Both the position numbers and the translations under genes were made by a program. From the NCBI GenBank assembly GCA_022410635.1, contig JAJVDF010000417.1:627973-691972 (forward strand): a DNA stretch of 64,000 nt. The letters are read 5' to 3'. Positions within the stretch are counted from its first letter, which is position 1. Each line of letters starts with the position of its first letter. The notes under the pieces are model-generated. The model made no database searches, was not told where the DNA came from, and saw nothing but the letters and a program-made list of their open reading frames with translations. Shown one piece after another: positions 23,609 to 34,240 of the stretch. The DNA comes from Tretioscincus oriximinensis. Lineage: Eukaryota > Chordata > Lepidosauria > Squamata > Gymnophthalmidae.

Positions 23609-23975
23609 TAAGAAAAAGAAGAGGAAGAAAAGGAGGAAGAAGAGGAAGAAAAGGATGAAGAAGAGGAAGAAGAGGAAGAAAAGGAAGAAGAAGACGAAGA
23701 AAAGGAGGAAGAAGACGAAGAAGAAGAATCTGGTTTTTATACCCCACTCTTGGGAATCAGAAAGGTTTACAAGATGATTTTCTGCCTGAAAGCTTACATC
23801 TATCCTATCTTCTGTACCACGTTGTGGTGGTACCTATTAATCTACCCATGAATTTCTTTGCTTTTGACAGTTGGATTGGCTGAAGCTGAGGGTAGTGGAG
23901 GGTGCTCACCCCTCTCTATGATTGATGTACAGGCCTCGAACTCTGATATCTCTGCTGAAACATTAAGAAATCTAT
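23609..23975 (-). mobile_element. tRNA-derived SINE with expanded purine tail
   Basis: The body at 23730-23975 aligns in reverse with the SINEs at 1385-1698 and 35681-35984 ('tataccccactctt', 'ggttggctgaagct'-like, 'gtggagggtgctcacccctc', 'ggcctcgaa'). It is clearly older. Its tail has expanded to about 120 bp of GAAGAA/GAGGAA repeat at 23609-23729. The 70-codon Lys/Arg-rich frame at 23565-23777 is a translation of this tail. Confidence 0.8.
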
Positions 23976-24540
23976 CTTGTTTAGACAGCTTTATTTTTTT
24001 CAGTGCTGCTTCTTCATTAACTTTTGGTCCACTCTTCATAATCTCTGGTTCAAACAATTTTTGACAATTCTTTTTCAGGTTGTTTATTCTCTCCCGTCCT
24101 TAAATTTATTCAATAACTTGTAGTTATCTCTCAGAACTGTCTTCAAAGTGTTCCTAGAGGATTAAATTTATTTCTTTACACTCATCTTCACAACACTAAT
24201 GAGATCAATATTTCCTAATGATCTTGATAATTACAAATTATATCATATATTGGGATCCATTTTCAGGACCATAAGCTTCCAAAGGTAGTTTTCCTCTTAG
24301 CAACTGTAACCAAGTAAAAGTCAGAACCCAAGCCTTTGCATTCTTCATAAAAATCCATTCCAAGTGATAATACCCTTTTATTTTAAGTAACTTTAAGCAG
24401 ACGGTTATCAATCATGGATTAAACAAAATTTTGAACAATTTCAATCAACCTTTATGTTTTGCTCTGGCAGAAAAATAGAAATTTTGTCTTTATATAATGA
24501 CCTTTGTCTTGCCGTCTTGAGTAAGGCTAGATAAGTGACA
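23976..24540. other. No gene or recognised repeat
   Basis: AT-rich, nothing supported. Confidence 0.5.
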
Positions 24541-24597
24541 CAGGCAGGCAGACAGAGAGACAGACAGACAGACAGACAGATAGGTAGGTAGGTAGTT
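24541..24597. repeat. Compound microsatellite (CAGR)n(GGTA)n
   Basis: Units CAGG, CAGA and GAGA followed by ACAGACAGACAGACAG and TAGGTAGGTAGGTAG. The Cys/Leu/Pro-rich reverse frame here is its translation. Confidence 0.9.
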
Positions 24598-24854
24598 GTC
24601 ATGATTGTTGTTTCCATCCACAAATTAAATTTAAGTTATGTAAATTTCCAAAGTAAAGTTCAATGGCATGAAGATATTTATTTTCCATTGAATAAACTAT
24701 TTTTTCCATTAGAAAATACTATATATCTCTCTTTTGTTTTTAGTGATTTGTGAATTGCAAGCCTTTATGAAATCCTTACACCCTGTACAAAACTTCACAT
24801 ATCTCCACAAATCTCTGTTTTGCTTGTCTCCAGATATAATAATTGTTTTTCCAG

Positions 24855-25700
24855 AATAAATTTTTATTCAGTACTTCAAAATTATACAATATGCCATAAA
24901 CACAATAAACATCAAAATCAATATATCACCCACCCACTTAGGATCAATTGGTGTTCACAGTAGCAGTCTCTGGTTTAATAACATAACTATAGTATTCGTC
25001 AACACTTCATGCCTAGAATTCTCGATATCAAATCTTATTAAACCTCTCCAGTTTACAGTCCATGATGTAGATATCGTAATCCCAGAGTGGTGTAGTCTTT
25101 TTTCTCTTTTCATATCATAAATCATAAATTCCGCTAGGTAAGTTGGAATGCCCAAATCATGTTTTTTGCTAAGAATGTTAAATGTGTTGGTAATGCCCCA
25201 TTATCTATCATAGCCATGATACAATTCTTTTTGTCCTTCTAATATTAGTCTCCAAAATTTCATTTATCTCTATAGCAATTTGATTCCAATATGGAGTAAT
25301 TTCAGTACAGTTAAATAACATATGTGTCAGTGTCCCCCTCTCTATGAATCCATGCCAGCATAGTGGTGGTATATTGCATATATGGGAGAGCTGCTCTGGA
25401 GTGCGATACCATCTTGTTAAAATCTTGGAGTTCTCTAATTTTATTATTTTTAATTTTATTAATTTCCACTATCCATTTTTCTATATCGTCATTTGAAAAA
25501 TTAGTATCTCCAATTAGTAACCCCATTTAGTTTTAACTTTCTCCTTATTATCATAATTTGTAATAGATACTGAATTGTGAAATGCTGTTAGGGTGGGGTT
25601 TTCCTCATGGATCATTATTTGTGCAATCTTTTTCTTCTCTCTTTCTTTTCCTGCATTTTGGAATGAAAAATTTCCACAGTCTGATGGCATAAAATATCCC
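24855..25700 (-). pseudogene. L1 ORF2 C-terminus and 3' end, reverse
   Basis: Reverse-strand fragments read, in L1 order: NPTLTAFHNSVSI and KEKVKTKWGY (25650-25514), EINKIKNNKIRELQDFNK (25460-25400), then the C-terminal block RAALPYM, a cysteine motif related to CWHGC, and ERGTLTHML (about 25390-25310). A last frame contains KREKRLHHSGI (25110-25080). The 3' end near 24855 has AATAAA in the reverse sense. Stops and frameshifts make it nonfunctional. It parallels the copy at 12530-14010, including the spacing of the cysteine block from the 3' end. Confidence 0.8.
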
Positions 25701-26426
25701 AATAACATTAACTGCAAAGGTAAGAAATATATGAATAGATATTTGCAAAGCCACATTTTCTATTGTATTATATATCTAAAAATGTGTTTAACATTGTAGG
25801 CAATGTTTATAGAACTAATTGCTGGATGTTGAAAACATTACATAAAAGCTCATGTATTTATAAATCCTGGTTTTCAGGAAACTGAAAATTGTTGGTTAAA
25901 ATCCTTCAAACATCCGACAGAGCCAGGGGCATAGCAAAGTTAACCATTGAAACATGCCAAGATGCCAGATGCTGCCTTTGGAAGAACCATTCAGAAGTGG
26001 TGGCATCTGGGATTTGCATTGCCATCACTCCTATGGACTGTAAGAATTCATATTTTGAAACATCATGATATCCTTAGCTATATATGACTGACAGCAGTTT
26101 ATTTGACACATTTCCTTTTGAAGTTCAGCTTAGAAAAGAGAAAGAAAATTGTCTTGCAATTATTAGAAGCCAGTATTTTTTATATAAAAAAAACCACATC
26201 TAGTTATTTTTATTGGTTTATAACATTTTGCAATAATTTATAATAAAAAACAGATAAAATAACAAAGAAAAACATAATTATGACACTTAAAAATGATTGT
26301 CTAGTTATGTGTGTATGTTTTAAAAGATTGCCAAAAATGTATTCATAAGTGCCTTACAAATATCAAAACGGTTTCAAATAGAATTGACATTACTTTAGAA
26401 AAGGACTAAAGACATACCCACTATCA
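25701..26426. other. No gene; possible hAT end at about 25922
   Basis: AT-rich. 'CAGAGCCAGGGGCATAGC' at 25918-25935 resembles the common vertebrate hAT end CAGGGGC(G/A)TAGC, but no partner end was found. Confidence 0.4.
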
Positions 26427-26497
26427 AAAAGAGCCCTGCTAGTCCAGCATTCTGTCATACCGAGTGGCCCACCCATTGTACCTGGGCTTTCCTCACA
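26427..26497 (-). mobile_element. CR1 LINE 3' UTR scrap
   Basis: 'agagccctgct', 'agtccagcattctgtc' and 'ggcccaccc...acctggg' are the reverse of the CR1 3' UTR block. Short and diverged. Confidence 0.7.
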
Positions 26498-27275
26498 CTA
26501 GTATGGTGTGATTGTCACACAGTTCAGTGAAATGAAATCAAAGGAAAGCTTGAAGAAAAAGTTTATTACACTAGATAAAATCATTGCGGAAAAGTAGTTT
26601 CAATGCAGCACAATGTAGCTGCATTTCAACTGGTATTGACATGCATTTGAGGTAGCTGAAAAATGTGACCACACTCACGAAAATGGTACCGATGATTTTG
26701 TGCTGATGAAATAATTGAATGTGCGGTGCCAAATACTAATGACGGATAAATTCAACACAATTTCCTTGTGCTTCTTCTCGAGTCACATGGACAGCAAATC
26801 TTGTAATCTATTCATTACTTGAGGATCATCTCTAGCAAGATCGGTGTGTGAATCTGGACAGACCCTAAGTTCCTCAAGATTATGTTTATTAACTGCAGTG
26901 GAATTTGTATGTGCAGGTCTGATCTTGGGCTAGTCCAAGATTGGAGGAATGTCTGGCAACATAAACAAAAGGTCATTCACACTGCCAGCCTCTTTTAGCC
27001 AAAGGCTGCTTTCAAAACACATAGATCCTTGCACCTTGTAGTATACCAAAATCGGGTGTACTAATATCAGCAAAGCCAAAAGCAACAGACTAACAGCCTA
27101 GATTCTGATCTTTGCACAGTCAGGAGATACAGTATAACACAACAGTGAGTACATGCTCAGTGAAAATGGGCAAATTGAGGCCAAAGTGCCATTTTTCCTC
27201 CCCAGTGTCATATGATACATGTGTATTACAAGGTATCAGATACGAATGGGGAGCAAATGTTGTAATTCTCACATC
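26498..27275. other. No gene or recognised repeat
   Basis: Nothing supported on either strand. Confidence 0.5.
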
Positions 27276-27400
27276 AGGGGCATAGCTACCAAAGGGAAAG
27301 CTGGGGCAGTGCTCTGGGCCCCCAGGGTCTGAGGGCCCCAGCAGTTGGTAAAATAAAAAAAATATTTTTTTTTGCTCGCGGGCCTCACTTAGTTTATCTT
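27276..27400 (+). mobile_element. hAT-like end fragment
   Basis: CAGGGGCATAGCTACCAAAG at 27276-27295 fits the common hAT terminus. GC-rich 'gggcccccaggg' and 'gagggccccagc' sub-terminal phrases follow, then an A/T run. It abuts the Tc1 pseudogene, whose 5' inverted repeat is missing. A 3' hAT end was not located. Confidence 0.45.
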
Positions 27401-27416
27401 CCCTTGGCCTATCCAC

Positions 27417-28310
27417 ATGGCACCTCATAGCAAAGAACTCTCTCAGGATCTGAAAAAAAATGTTGCTCTACATAAAGATGGCCTAAACTATAAGATGATT
27501 GCCAAGACCATACAGCGGTTGAACAAGACAGGTTCCACTCAGAGCAAGCCTTGCCATGATCGACCAAAGGAGGAAGTTGAGTGCACATCCACAGCATCAT
27601 ACCCAGAGATTATTGTTTCAAAATAGATGTGGGAGTACTGGCAGCATTGCTGCAGAGCTTAAAAGGTCAGCCTGTCTGTGCTCAGACCATAAAACACACA
27701 TTGTATCAAATTAGTTTGCATAGCTGTCAACCCAGAAGGAACTCTCTTCTAACGATGATGCACAAAAAGCATACAAACAGTTTGATGAAGACAAGCAGAC
27801 CAAGGACATGGGTTACTGGAACTATGTCCTGTGGTCTGATGAGGCCAAGATAAACTTATTTTGATCAAATGATGGGAAGCGTGTGTGGCGGTAACCAGGT
27901 GAGGAGTACAAAAACAAGTATGTCTTGCCTCCAGTAAAACATGATGGTGGGAGTGTCATGGTTTGGGGATGCATGAGTGCTGCCGAGTGTGGGGAGCTAC
28001 ATTTCATTAGGGAATCATGAATGCCACCATGCACTGTGACATCCTGAAGCAGAACATGATCCCTACTCTTTGAACACTGGACCACAGGACAATATTCCAT
28101 ACTGCCAAAATTACCACTGCCTTGCTGGAGAAGTTGAAGGTAAAGGTGCTGGACTGGCCAGGCATTTCTCCATATCTAAACCCTATTGAACATCTAATGG
28201 TCACCCTCAAATGGAAGGTGGAGGAGCACATGCTTGAGGCAGACCACAAGAGGATCAACGATGTAACCTGGAGCTGTCAACCTATGTTGAGCCTCACACT
28301 TTGACACAAA
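27417..28310 (+). pseudogene. Tc1-like (Tc1/mariner) transposase, inactivated
   Basis: The N-terminus SKELSQDLKKNVALHKDG, with later GSTQSKPCHDRPKE, matches the paired-like helix-turn-helix DNA-binding region of Tc1 transposases. The catalytic region follows in pieces: GYWNYVLWSDEAKINLF with the first Asp (about 27810-27860), GGSVMVWGCMSAA (27950-27985), a damaged QDN with the second Asp (28083-28110; the following DPKH is lost) and KVKVLDWPGISPYLNPIEHL with the third acidic residue (28140-28198). Several stops and frameshifts separate the pieces, so it cannot encode an active enzyme. Terminal inverted repeats are not recognisable. Confidence 0.9.
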
Positions 28311-29485
28311 GTCGCATTCTTCTTCCAACCCCTCCCTTAAGGAGTTCATGCTTCTGAACCCCTTAAGGGAGTGAAGAAAGCACATAAAATAATTTGCAAA
28401 AGAATGAAAGGAAGGAAGGGGAGTTGACTGCACATAACAGCATAGCTTGTGGAATAGTCATAGGATGAGCTGAGCTTTATATTCAAAAGAATAGAAACCA
28501 GTAAGAACCAAAATTGTATAAATATGTCCAGATCCTTTCTGGAAGATGGTAGTAAGGATGACAGGTTTATTAGGAATCAGGGATCATGAGAGAAAGCGAG
28601 GGCACAACTTACTTCCACAGCCCCCCCCCCATCCACCCCATTTCCTTGTCCATTAATTTATTTCCCTTTATCAGCCTTTTTTATGATTGTAAACGTGAAG
28701 TCTGAATTTATCATTTAAGCTTAGCACAACACTTCAAAAATTATTGCAGTAACTGGAAAACCATCAGTAAATTCTACTAGCTTCTTACTGTGGGTAGATT
28801 AAAATAAAATTAGGTAGATTTAGATTCAAATGCTTCAGTAGTTATCTATATGCATCTTACATTTCTAGGGAATAGTGTTTTGGCATCACTGATCCACCAT
28901 GTAAACCATATTTGTGAGGCTCAGTTAAGGGTCTGCTACTTTAATATGGATTAATCACTTTTTATTTCAGGTCAATGAAAAGTTTTGTGTGTGTAAATCT
29001 AGTGACACAGTTAATCTAGTACTTCAGAAGTCCATTTCCCCCATGAGAATATTATGAGCATTAGAAAACCATTAGCATAGTCAGCTGAACAGTCACAGGT
29101 GTAGCAGACAGTTAAGACATCAGTAAGAATTCCTCTGTGGAAATAGATGTTTCTGTTACCAAACATTTAAAACCTTCTATTTTATCTCACAAATCAACAT
29201 ATTTTCTGTGTTTGTCCCAGCTAAGAAATCTACTAAAGGGCAAGTGCAAAGAAAGGTCAAATCTAACTCTGATATTGTTTATGGCACCCAGTTCACAGTG
29301 AACAGGGAGTTGTTCAACATTCTGGTAGTATTCACGACTGAACTGTACGATTGAACTGAACAAATATGTTTATAATATATTTGAATAAAACACACATTTG
29401 CATCTGAAAAAAGGCATGAAAAGTCTGTTTTATAACTATCTCAAGAAACCAATAAACTTTGGTGCAGATAAAGGCTACAATTGCT
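28311..29485. other. No gene; poly-C run at 28619-28630
   Basis: AT-rich apart from a homopolymer C run. Nothing else supported. Confidence 0.5.
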
Positions 29486-29487
29486 CC

Positions 29488-29521
29488 CTCCTCCTCCTCC
29501 TCCTCNTCATCATCATCATCC
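29488..29521. repeat. Trinucleotide repeat (CTC)n(ATC)n
   Basis: About six CTC units, an N, then five ATC units. The Asp/Glu-rich reverse frame at 29332-29523 is its translation. Confidence 0.9.
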
Positions 29522-29844
29522 AATATAGAAGTGGCTAGGAAGGGAACTTCTACATTCTATATATCAATACAGAGCAGGCAATTCTCTTCCTGCCCAAAAT
29601 TGAACATTTCAGGCCAGGATCTTTGAGTAGTAAAGACTTAACTTACAGCTATTTGCATGAAAGCTTCTTAGATTAACTTTAGAGTAAGAATGAATTTTCT
29701 CTAGCCTCTGTAGTTGCAGATTGTGATGATTTTTGTGGTGCCTAATAGTCATATTTATATTTCATCTATATAAGGCCCAGGGGCTAGAAGTGGCCCATGG
29801 AACTATTTGGTACAGCATGTTTGTTGTGTATTATTGTTGTTTTA

Positions 29845-29910
29845 ACAACAACAACAACAACAACAACAACAATAAACTTATTGTTGTTGATGTTGTGGTT
29901 GTGGTTGTCT
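29845..29910. repeat. Trinucleotide repeat (AAC)n with inverted (TTG/GTT) partner
   Basis: About nine AAC units (29847-29873) are flanked by ATTGTTGTTTT on the left and TTGTTGTTGATG on the right, so the tract can fold back. The Asn-rich and Thr-rich forward frames are artefacts of it. Confidence 0.9.
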
Positions 29911-31215
29911 GCACTAATGCAAAAAATGCAACACTTAAAATACATCTCTGCCTTTAAAAGCTCTTTTTATCTAGGCAAAAACAACCTTGGATAGAGGAGT
30001 GAGTTTAAAAATCACGTTCAAAGGTTTACAGCACTGAAAACATACCTCTGTTTGTTCTTAGTTCACACACCATCTCACTGGGAATGAACAGAAATACTGT
30101 ACATTTCTGGAGCAATCAGTACTTTTTCTATTTCAGATGACATCTAACTGCAACCACTTCAAATATTATTATTTTTTAACACACAGGACACCTGGCTTTG
30201 GAACAGAGTATAACCTGTATATATTTTCTATACTACTTCTTAGGTATGTATATGTGCCTGCCATCAAAAGATTATCATCAAAGAGAGGAAGAGACCTTTC
30301 CAAGCATAGCACAATCACAAATAGCAAAGACATGTCATCATTCTATTTAAGAAGATCCAGGACAACTTCAAACGTTAGATTTCCAGGCAGTTTTGAGCAC
30401 AGAGCACCAATGAAAGTACTGGCAAGGTCAAAAGAGAGCAGGTGTCTTGTATTGGATTTCTACCAGTTCTAGGCTCTGGACGACAACGAAATCAAAAGCT
30501 GTAAATGATGTAATCTGGCCAGGAAGTATCTCATAATTTAATCCTAAATTATTTAACATATATGCCACAAACAGCTTCAAAAAAAATCTGCTAGTTGGAG
30601 GGTTATTTTTGTCTGAAGGGAGTGAAGAAATATTTGTAAGCTATTTCTTCAGTTACTATTCAGAAATAGAAAGGAAAAAAGAGCTGTTCATAGAAGGAAT
30701 ATTTCCAAATTCTCCTAAAATCACATGACTCCCAGGATTTTTTTAAAAAGTATCCTTTTGTGACATTTTGCTAAATAAAAAGCAAAACATAGTTGTGCCA
30801 TTTGTGTATTCTTATTTGTGGAAAAGTGATTTTTAACTAGGAAATGAGTGAATAAAACAAATTGGTTGCCTCCAGTAAGACAAGAATTTGGGAGGAAAAT
30901 TGCAGAAAGGTAGTTTCTTGACTCTTTCTTTTAATGAAAGGGACATTCTGCATTCTATTTATCAATTGTAATTAGCCAGTGAGGGTGAATCTGTCCTTTC
31001 TTAAATAAATTTCCTCCTGCTTCTTAAAACTGCATAACCACTCCTAACCCTTTTAAGAAGACTAGTAATAATACCCCTTGTGCAAAATAATACAATGTAT
31101 TCCAGAAGGCTGTTGTTATTTTTTAAAAAAATCATAAAATGAAGGCTGCTTCCCAACTATAAGTTTTAAATCACTTAAAAAACAACAACAGCAAAAAAAC
31201 CCGAGCGAACACATT
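29911..31215. other. No gene supported
   Basis: A 111-codon forward frame at 30137-30472 is the longest here. It has basic and serine-rich stretches but no motif, no splice-site support and no related copy in the window. I treat it as chance. Confidence 0.45.
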
Positions 31216-31219
31216 CACA

Positions 31220-31460
31220 AGTAAGCCCCATTTACTTTCAATTTTCTTCACAGTTCCTTCTGTCCTCGAAACATCCTGGCAATTCTCGTGGCATCACAAG
31301 CCCCAGAAATCATTGCTGCACTTTCCTAACTACAATCCCCAGCATTCTCTGGGAGTCTGCATACAATTCCCAGGCATTCTCTGCTAGGTGAAAGCCAATC
31401 ACCTTTTTACAATTTGCATATTCAAGCTCTGGAGGGAGATTTCTTTTGGACTTTACAAAG
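31220..31460 (+). repeat. Interspersed repeat with ZNF143-like boxes
   Basis: AACTACAATCCCCAGCATTC lies at 31328-31347 and a second, weaker box begins TACAATTCCCAG at 31363. Downstream 'gccaatcacc' and 'ggagggagatttcttttgga' also align with 57905-58150. A nonautonomous DNA element is likely; ends not resolved. Confidence 0.6.
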
Positions 31461-31729
31461 TGGAGGCTGTTAAATCAGATAATACAGGAAATAGAACATG
31501 GGGATTGGGCCATAATTATACTCTCTTGGCAGGAGCAGGAGAGTGTGTTATGTTACATAGTAAACGCACCTGTTGTAAGGAATGAGTTGGTGACAATAAA
31601 CCTTGCCATTTACATATAAGGATATTGTTTTAGAAAACTTTGAAGAGGATTCAACACAATATTATATATCATTTTTCAATTCAGAAAATCCATGTATCTG
31701 TAAAAAAATTCAAAACTGATACATTTATT

Positions 31730-32227
31730 TTGTAAAAGAAAACTCTGGACAACTGGAACTGGGAAGACAGTAGCAAGTTTATTCCATATGGAAAAGAGGT
31801 CTCAAGAGAACTCTAACTCTAGCATGGCTGTGCATCGGCTTTTATACATACATTCCTATTGGTTACTCATCATTACATATCACTTGGATCAGCGAATCAG
31901 ATTGGAGCCAAATAATTTTCATATTGCAAACATAGCAGAAATACAGAATTTTTCTAACAATCCTGGTTGCCCCCTCACCCCTATTTGCCAAGCGTTGTTT
32001 ACATACTTGTGGTTGTCTACAGAAAGTCCTTGGGTACCACTTTTAGCCTACATTGTCAGCAGATCCTTGTTTCACATCCTGTTTTTCCCTTTGCATCTTG
32101 GTGCCTGCTCAGCTAAAACATTCTGTGGCATTCCTACTTGCCCTTGTTACCTTGCTTCATCTTTCTGATGTGCAGCTAATATGACTTCGCTCAGGCTAAG
32201 CTTGGTAGGCCTTGAAAATCTTCCACA
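31730..32227 (-). mobile_element. Solo LTR, reverse
   Basis: Reverse reading starts TGTGGAAGATTTTC at 32227 and ends TTTTACA at 31730, giving TG...CA termini. A CCAAT box (31858-31862), TATAAAAGCC (31847-31838) and AATAAA (31783-31778) occur in the U3-R order and spacing of a retroviral-type LTR. The flanks share ATTT (31726-31729 and 32228-32231), a possible 4-bp target duplication but low in complexity. No internal viral coding sequence is adjacent, so it is a recombined solo LTR. The 126-codon forward frame at 31788-32168 runs antisense through it and is not a gene. Confidence 0.7.
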
Positions 32228-32807
32228 ATTTACTATTCCAGGGCAGAATTCAAATTGCCCTATTGCCCTTATCACTAAAGTTCTGCTTTAAACTAACTAT
32301 AGCACTGCTTTAATTAATACACTAACAATACTCCATTATAGAATTTTTCTTGATATTTGATGCATCAACTCTGTTTATAAATTCACTGAAACTGTTTTTA
32401 AAATATTGATGTTAATATAAATAAATTTAAAATATTGAAAAAAGATAAAATTCATAAAAGGTGAACTTTTAAATGTTATGTAAAATAATAATATATTGAT
32501 TCCAGTTTAGTCTAAATAAGTGTTCTTTTTTCGTATCTTATATTCACACTTAGATGATCTCATCTATCATTACGAATCTGTGCATCATAACAGTGTTGAT
32601 TTGCCTTACAAAAATGTGATAAAATATATGTAATGTGCTTTAAATTCTCTTAAGTGCAACATTAATGCTAGGAATCATGATACTTAACATGGAGTAAAAA
32701 TACTTAAAAAAAAACCTTGTGACTCATTGTGCTAAATTAATTGCAACAGGATGATAATCAGTAAATTCAAGGGGAAAAATAGAGTTGAGCTGTCCTATCT
32801 TGTATCT
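32228..32807. other. No gene or recognised repeat
   Basis: AT-rich. Nothing supported. Confidence 0.5.
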
Positions 32808-32847
32808 AAACAATGATGATGATGATAATGATGATGATGATGATGAT
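32808..32847. repeat. (GAT)n microsatellite at CR1 3' end
   Basis: About eleven GAT-type units immediately precede the terminal repeat of the CR1. A related GAT/GAC tract lies at its other end (34190-34240), so CR1 probably inserted within a pre-existing GAT repeat. Confidence 0.9.
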
Positions 32848-34190
32848 AAGAACATAAGAACATAAGAAGAGCCATACTGGATCAGGCCACAGCCCATCAA
32901 GTCCAGCATTCTGTGTCACACAGAGGCCCACCAGATGCACCTGGGCAGTCCGAACAGAGGAAAGCAAAATATGCGCCTGTTCATGACTCCCTGCAAATGG
33001 TATTTCAGGAGTCCTGCCTGTTGCTCCATCCCAGAGGCAACATCCAGATATCCTTCCTAGTATCCATTTATACCTTTAGTGTCCATAAACCTGTCTAGTC
33101 CTGTCTTGAAACTATCCAAGCTGTTAGCTACCACTACCTCTTCAGGAAGTAAATTCCACAGGCCGATGACCCTCTGGGTGAAAAAATACTTTCCTTTGTC
33201 TGTTCTCACTTTTCTACCCAACAGTTTTAAGGAGTGCCCTCTGGTCCTTGTGTTGTGTGATAGAGAAAACATTTTTTCTCTATTCACCCTGTCGATCTTA
33301 TGCATGATTTTGTACACTGCAATCAGATCACCCCTCAAACGTCTCCTTTCAAGGCTGAAGAGGCCCAAACGTTGCAGCCTGACTTCGTAAGGGAGGTGCT
33401 CCAGACCCTTGATCATTTTTGTTGCCCTTTTCTGCACCTTCTCCAGTTCCAAAATATCTCTCTTGAGATGTGGTGACCAGAATTGAACACAGTATTCCAA
33501 ATGTGGCCTCACCACAGATTTATAAAGAGGCAAAACAACATTTGCTGACTTGTTTTCGATTCCTTTCCTAATTATCCCCAACATGGAATTTGCCTTTTTT
33601 TGCTGCTGCTGCACACTGGGTTGACATTTTCATTGAATTGTCCACTAACACCCCAAGATCCTTTTCTTGCTCGGTCACAGAAAGCTTGGTTCCCATCAGG
33701 TGGTAGGAGTTGTTTGGGTTCTTTGCCCCAATATGCATGACCTTGCACTTGCTTAAGTTGAAGTGCATTTGCCACTTTGATGCCCACTCACCCAATTTCA
33801 ATAAATCACTCTGGAGTGCCTTACAATCATTTTCCGTTTTCACTACCCTGAACAGTTTAGTGTCATCAGCAAACTTGGCTACTTCACTATTTACCTCAGC
33901 ATCCAGATCATTTATAAATATATTGAAAAGCAAGGGTCCCAGTACAGATCCCTGGGGTACCCCACTTCTTACCTCTTTCCACTCAGAGAACTGTCCACTT
34001 AATACTACCCTCTGCTTTCTATCTTTTAGCCAGTTTCCAATCCAGGACAAAGTCTGTCCTCTTATACCATGAGTATGGAGCTTTTTGAGAAGCCTTTGAT
34101 GTGGGACTTTATCAAAAGCCTTCTGAAAACCTAGATAGACAATATCAACTGGATCCCCTTTATCTACATGTTTGTTTATCTACATGTTTG
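32848..34190 (-). mobile_element. CR1 LINE, 3' half, best-preserved copy
   Basis: This is a 5'-truncated CR1 with reverse transcriptase, C-terminal domain and complete 3' UTR. The element ends at 32848 in two and a half AAGAACAT units (reverse sense ATGTTCTT), the diagnostic CR1 tail. The truncation point is near 34190, inside the sequence encoding the 'VDIVYL.F.KAFDKV' region, where 'tatctacatgtttg' is duplicated in tandem. All other copies of this CR1 tail in the window match it. Confidence 0.95.
33057..34150 (-). pseudogene. CR1 ORF2 reverse transcriptase, partial, one main frameshift
   Basis: CR1 ORF2 copies element RNA into DNA at a nicked target. Two consecutive reverse frames cover it. 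In 34050-33568, SGVPQGSVLGPLLFNIFIND is the palm-entry motif, FADDTKLF is the catalytic FADD box and LGVLVDNSMKM follows. In 33614-33057 are VVLPLYKSVVRPHLEYC, FWSPHLKRDI, then LWNLLPEEVV and SLDSFKTGLDRFM to the C-terminus. The switch of frame falls at a run of seven T (plus strand, 33595-33601), which encodes lysines in reverse. Apart from that the frame is open, so the copy is young. The endonuclease domain and the first part of the polymerase are missing. Confidence 0.95.
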
Positions 34191-34240
34191 TTATGATGAA
34201 GAGGACGACGACGACAACGACAATGATGATGATAATTCAT
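34191..34240. repeat. GAT/GAC microsatellite at CR1 5' end
   Basis: The tract mixes GAAGAG, GACGACGACGAC, AACGAC and GATGATGAT units and pairs with the GAT tract at 32808-32847. Confidence 0.85.

Noticed and set aside
23565..23777. Lysine/arginine-rich 70-codon frame, superficially like a nuclear protein
   Set aside because: It is a translation of the GAAGAA/GAGGAA tail of a reversed SINE.
30137..30472. 111-codon forward frame, possible exon
   Set aside because: No recognisable domain, no convincing splice-site arrangement and no homologous copy in the window. Left as chance.
31788..32168. 126-codon forward frame with hydrophobic segments
   Set aside because: It runs antisense through a solo LTR, including its TATA region. 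No family motif.
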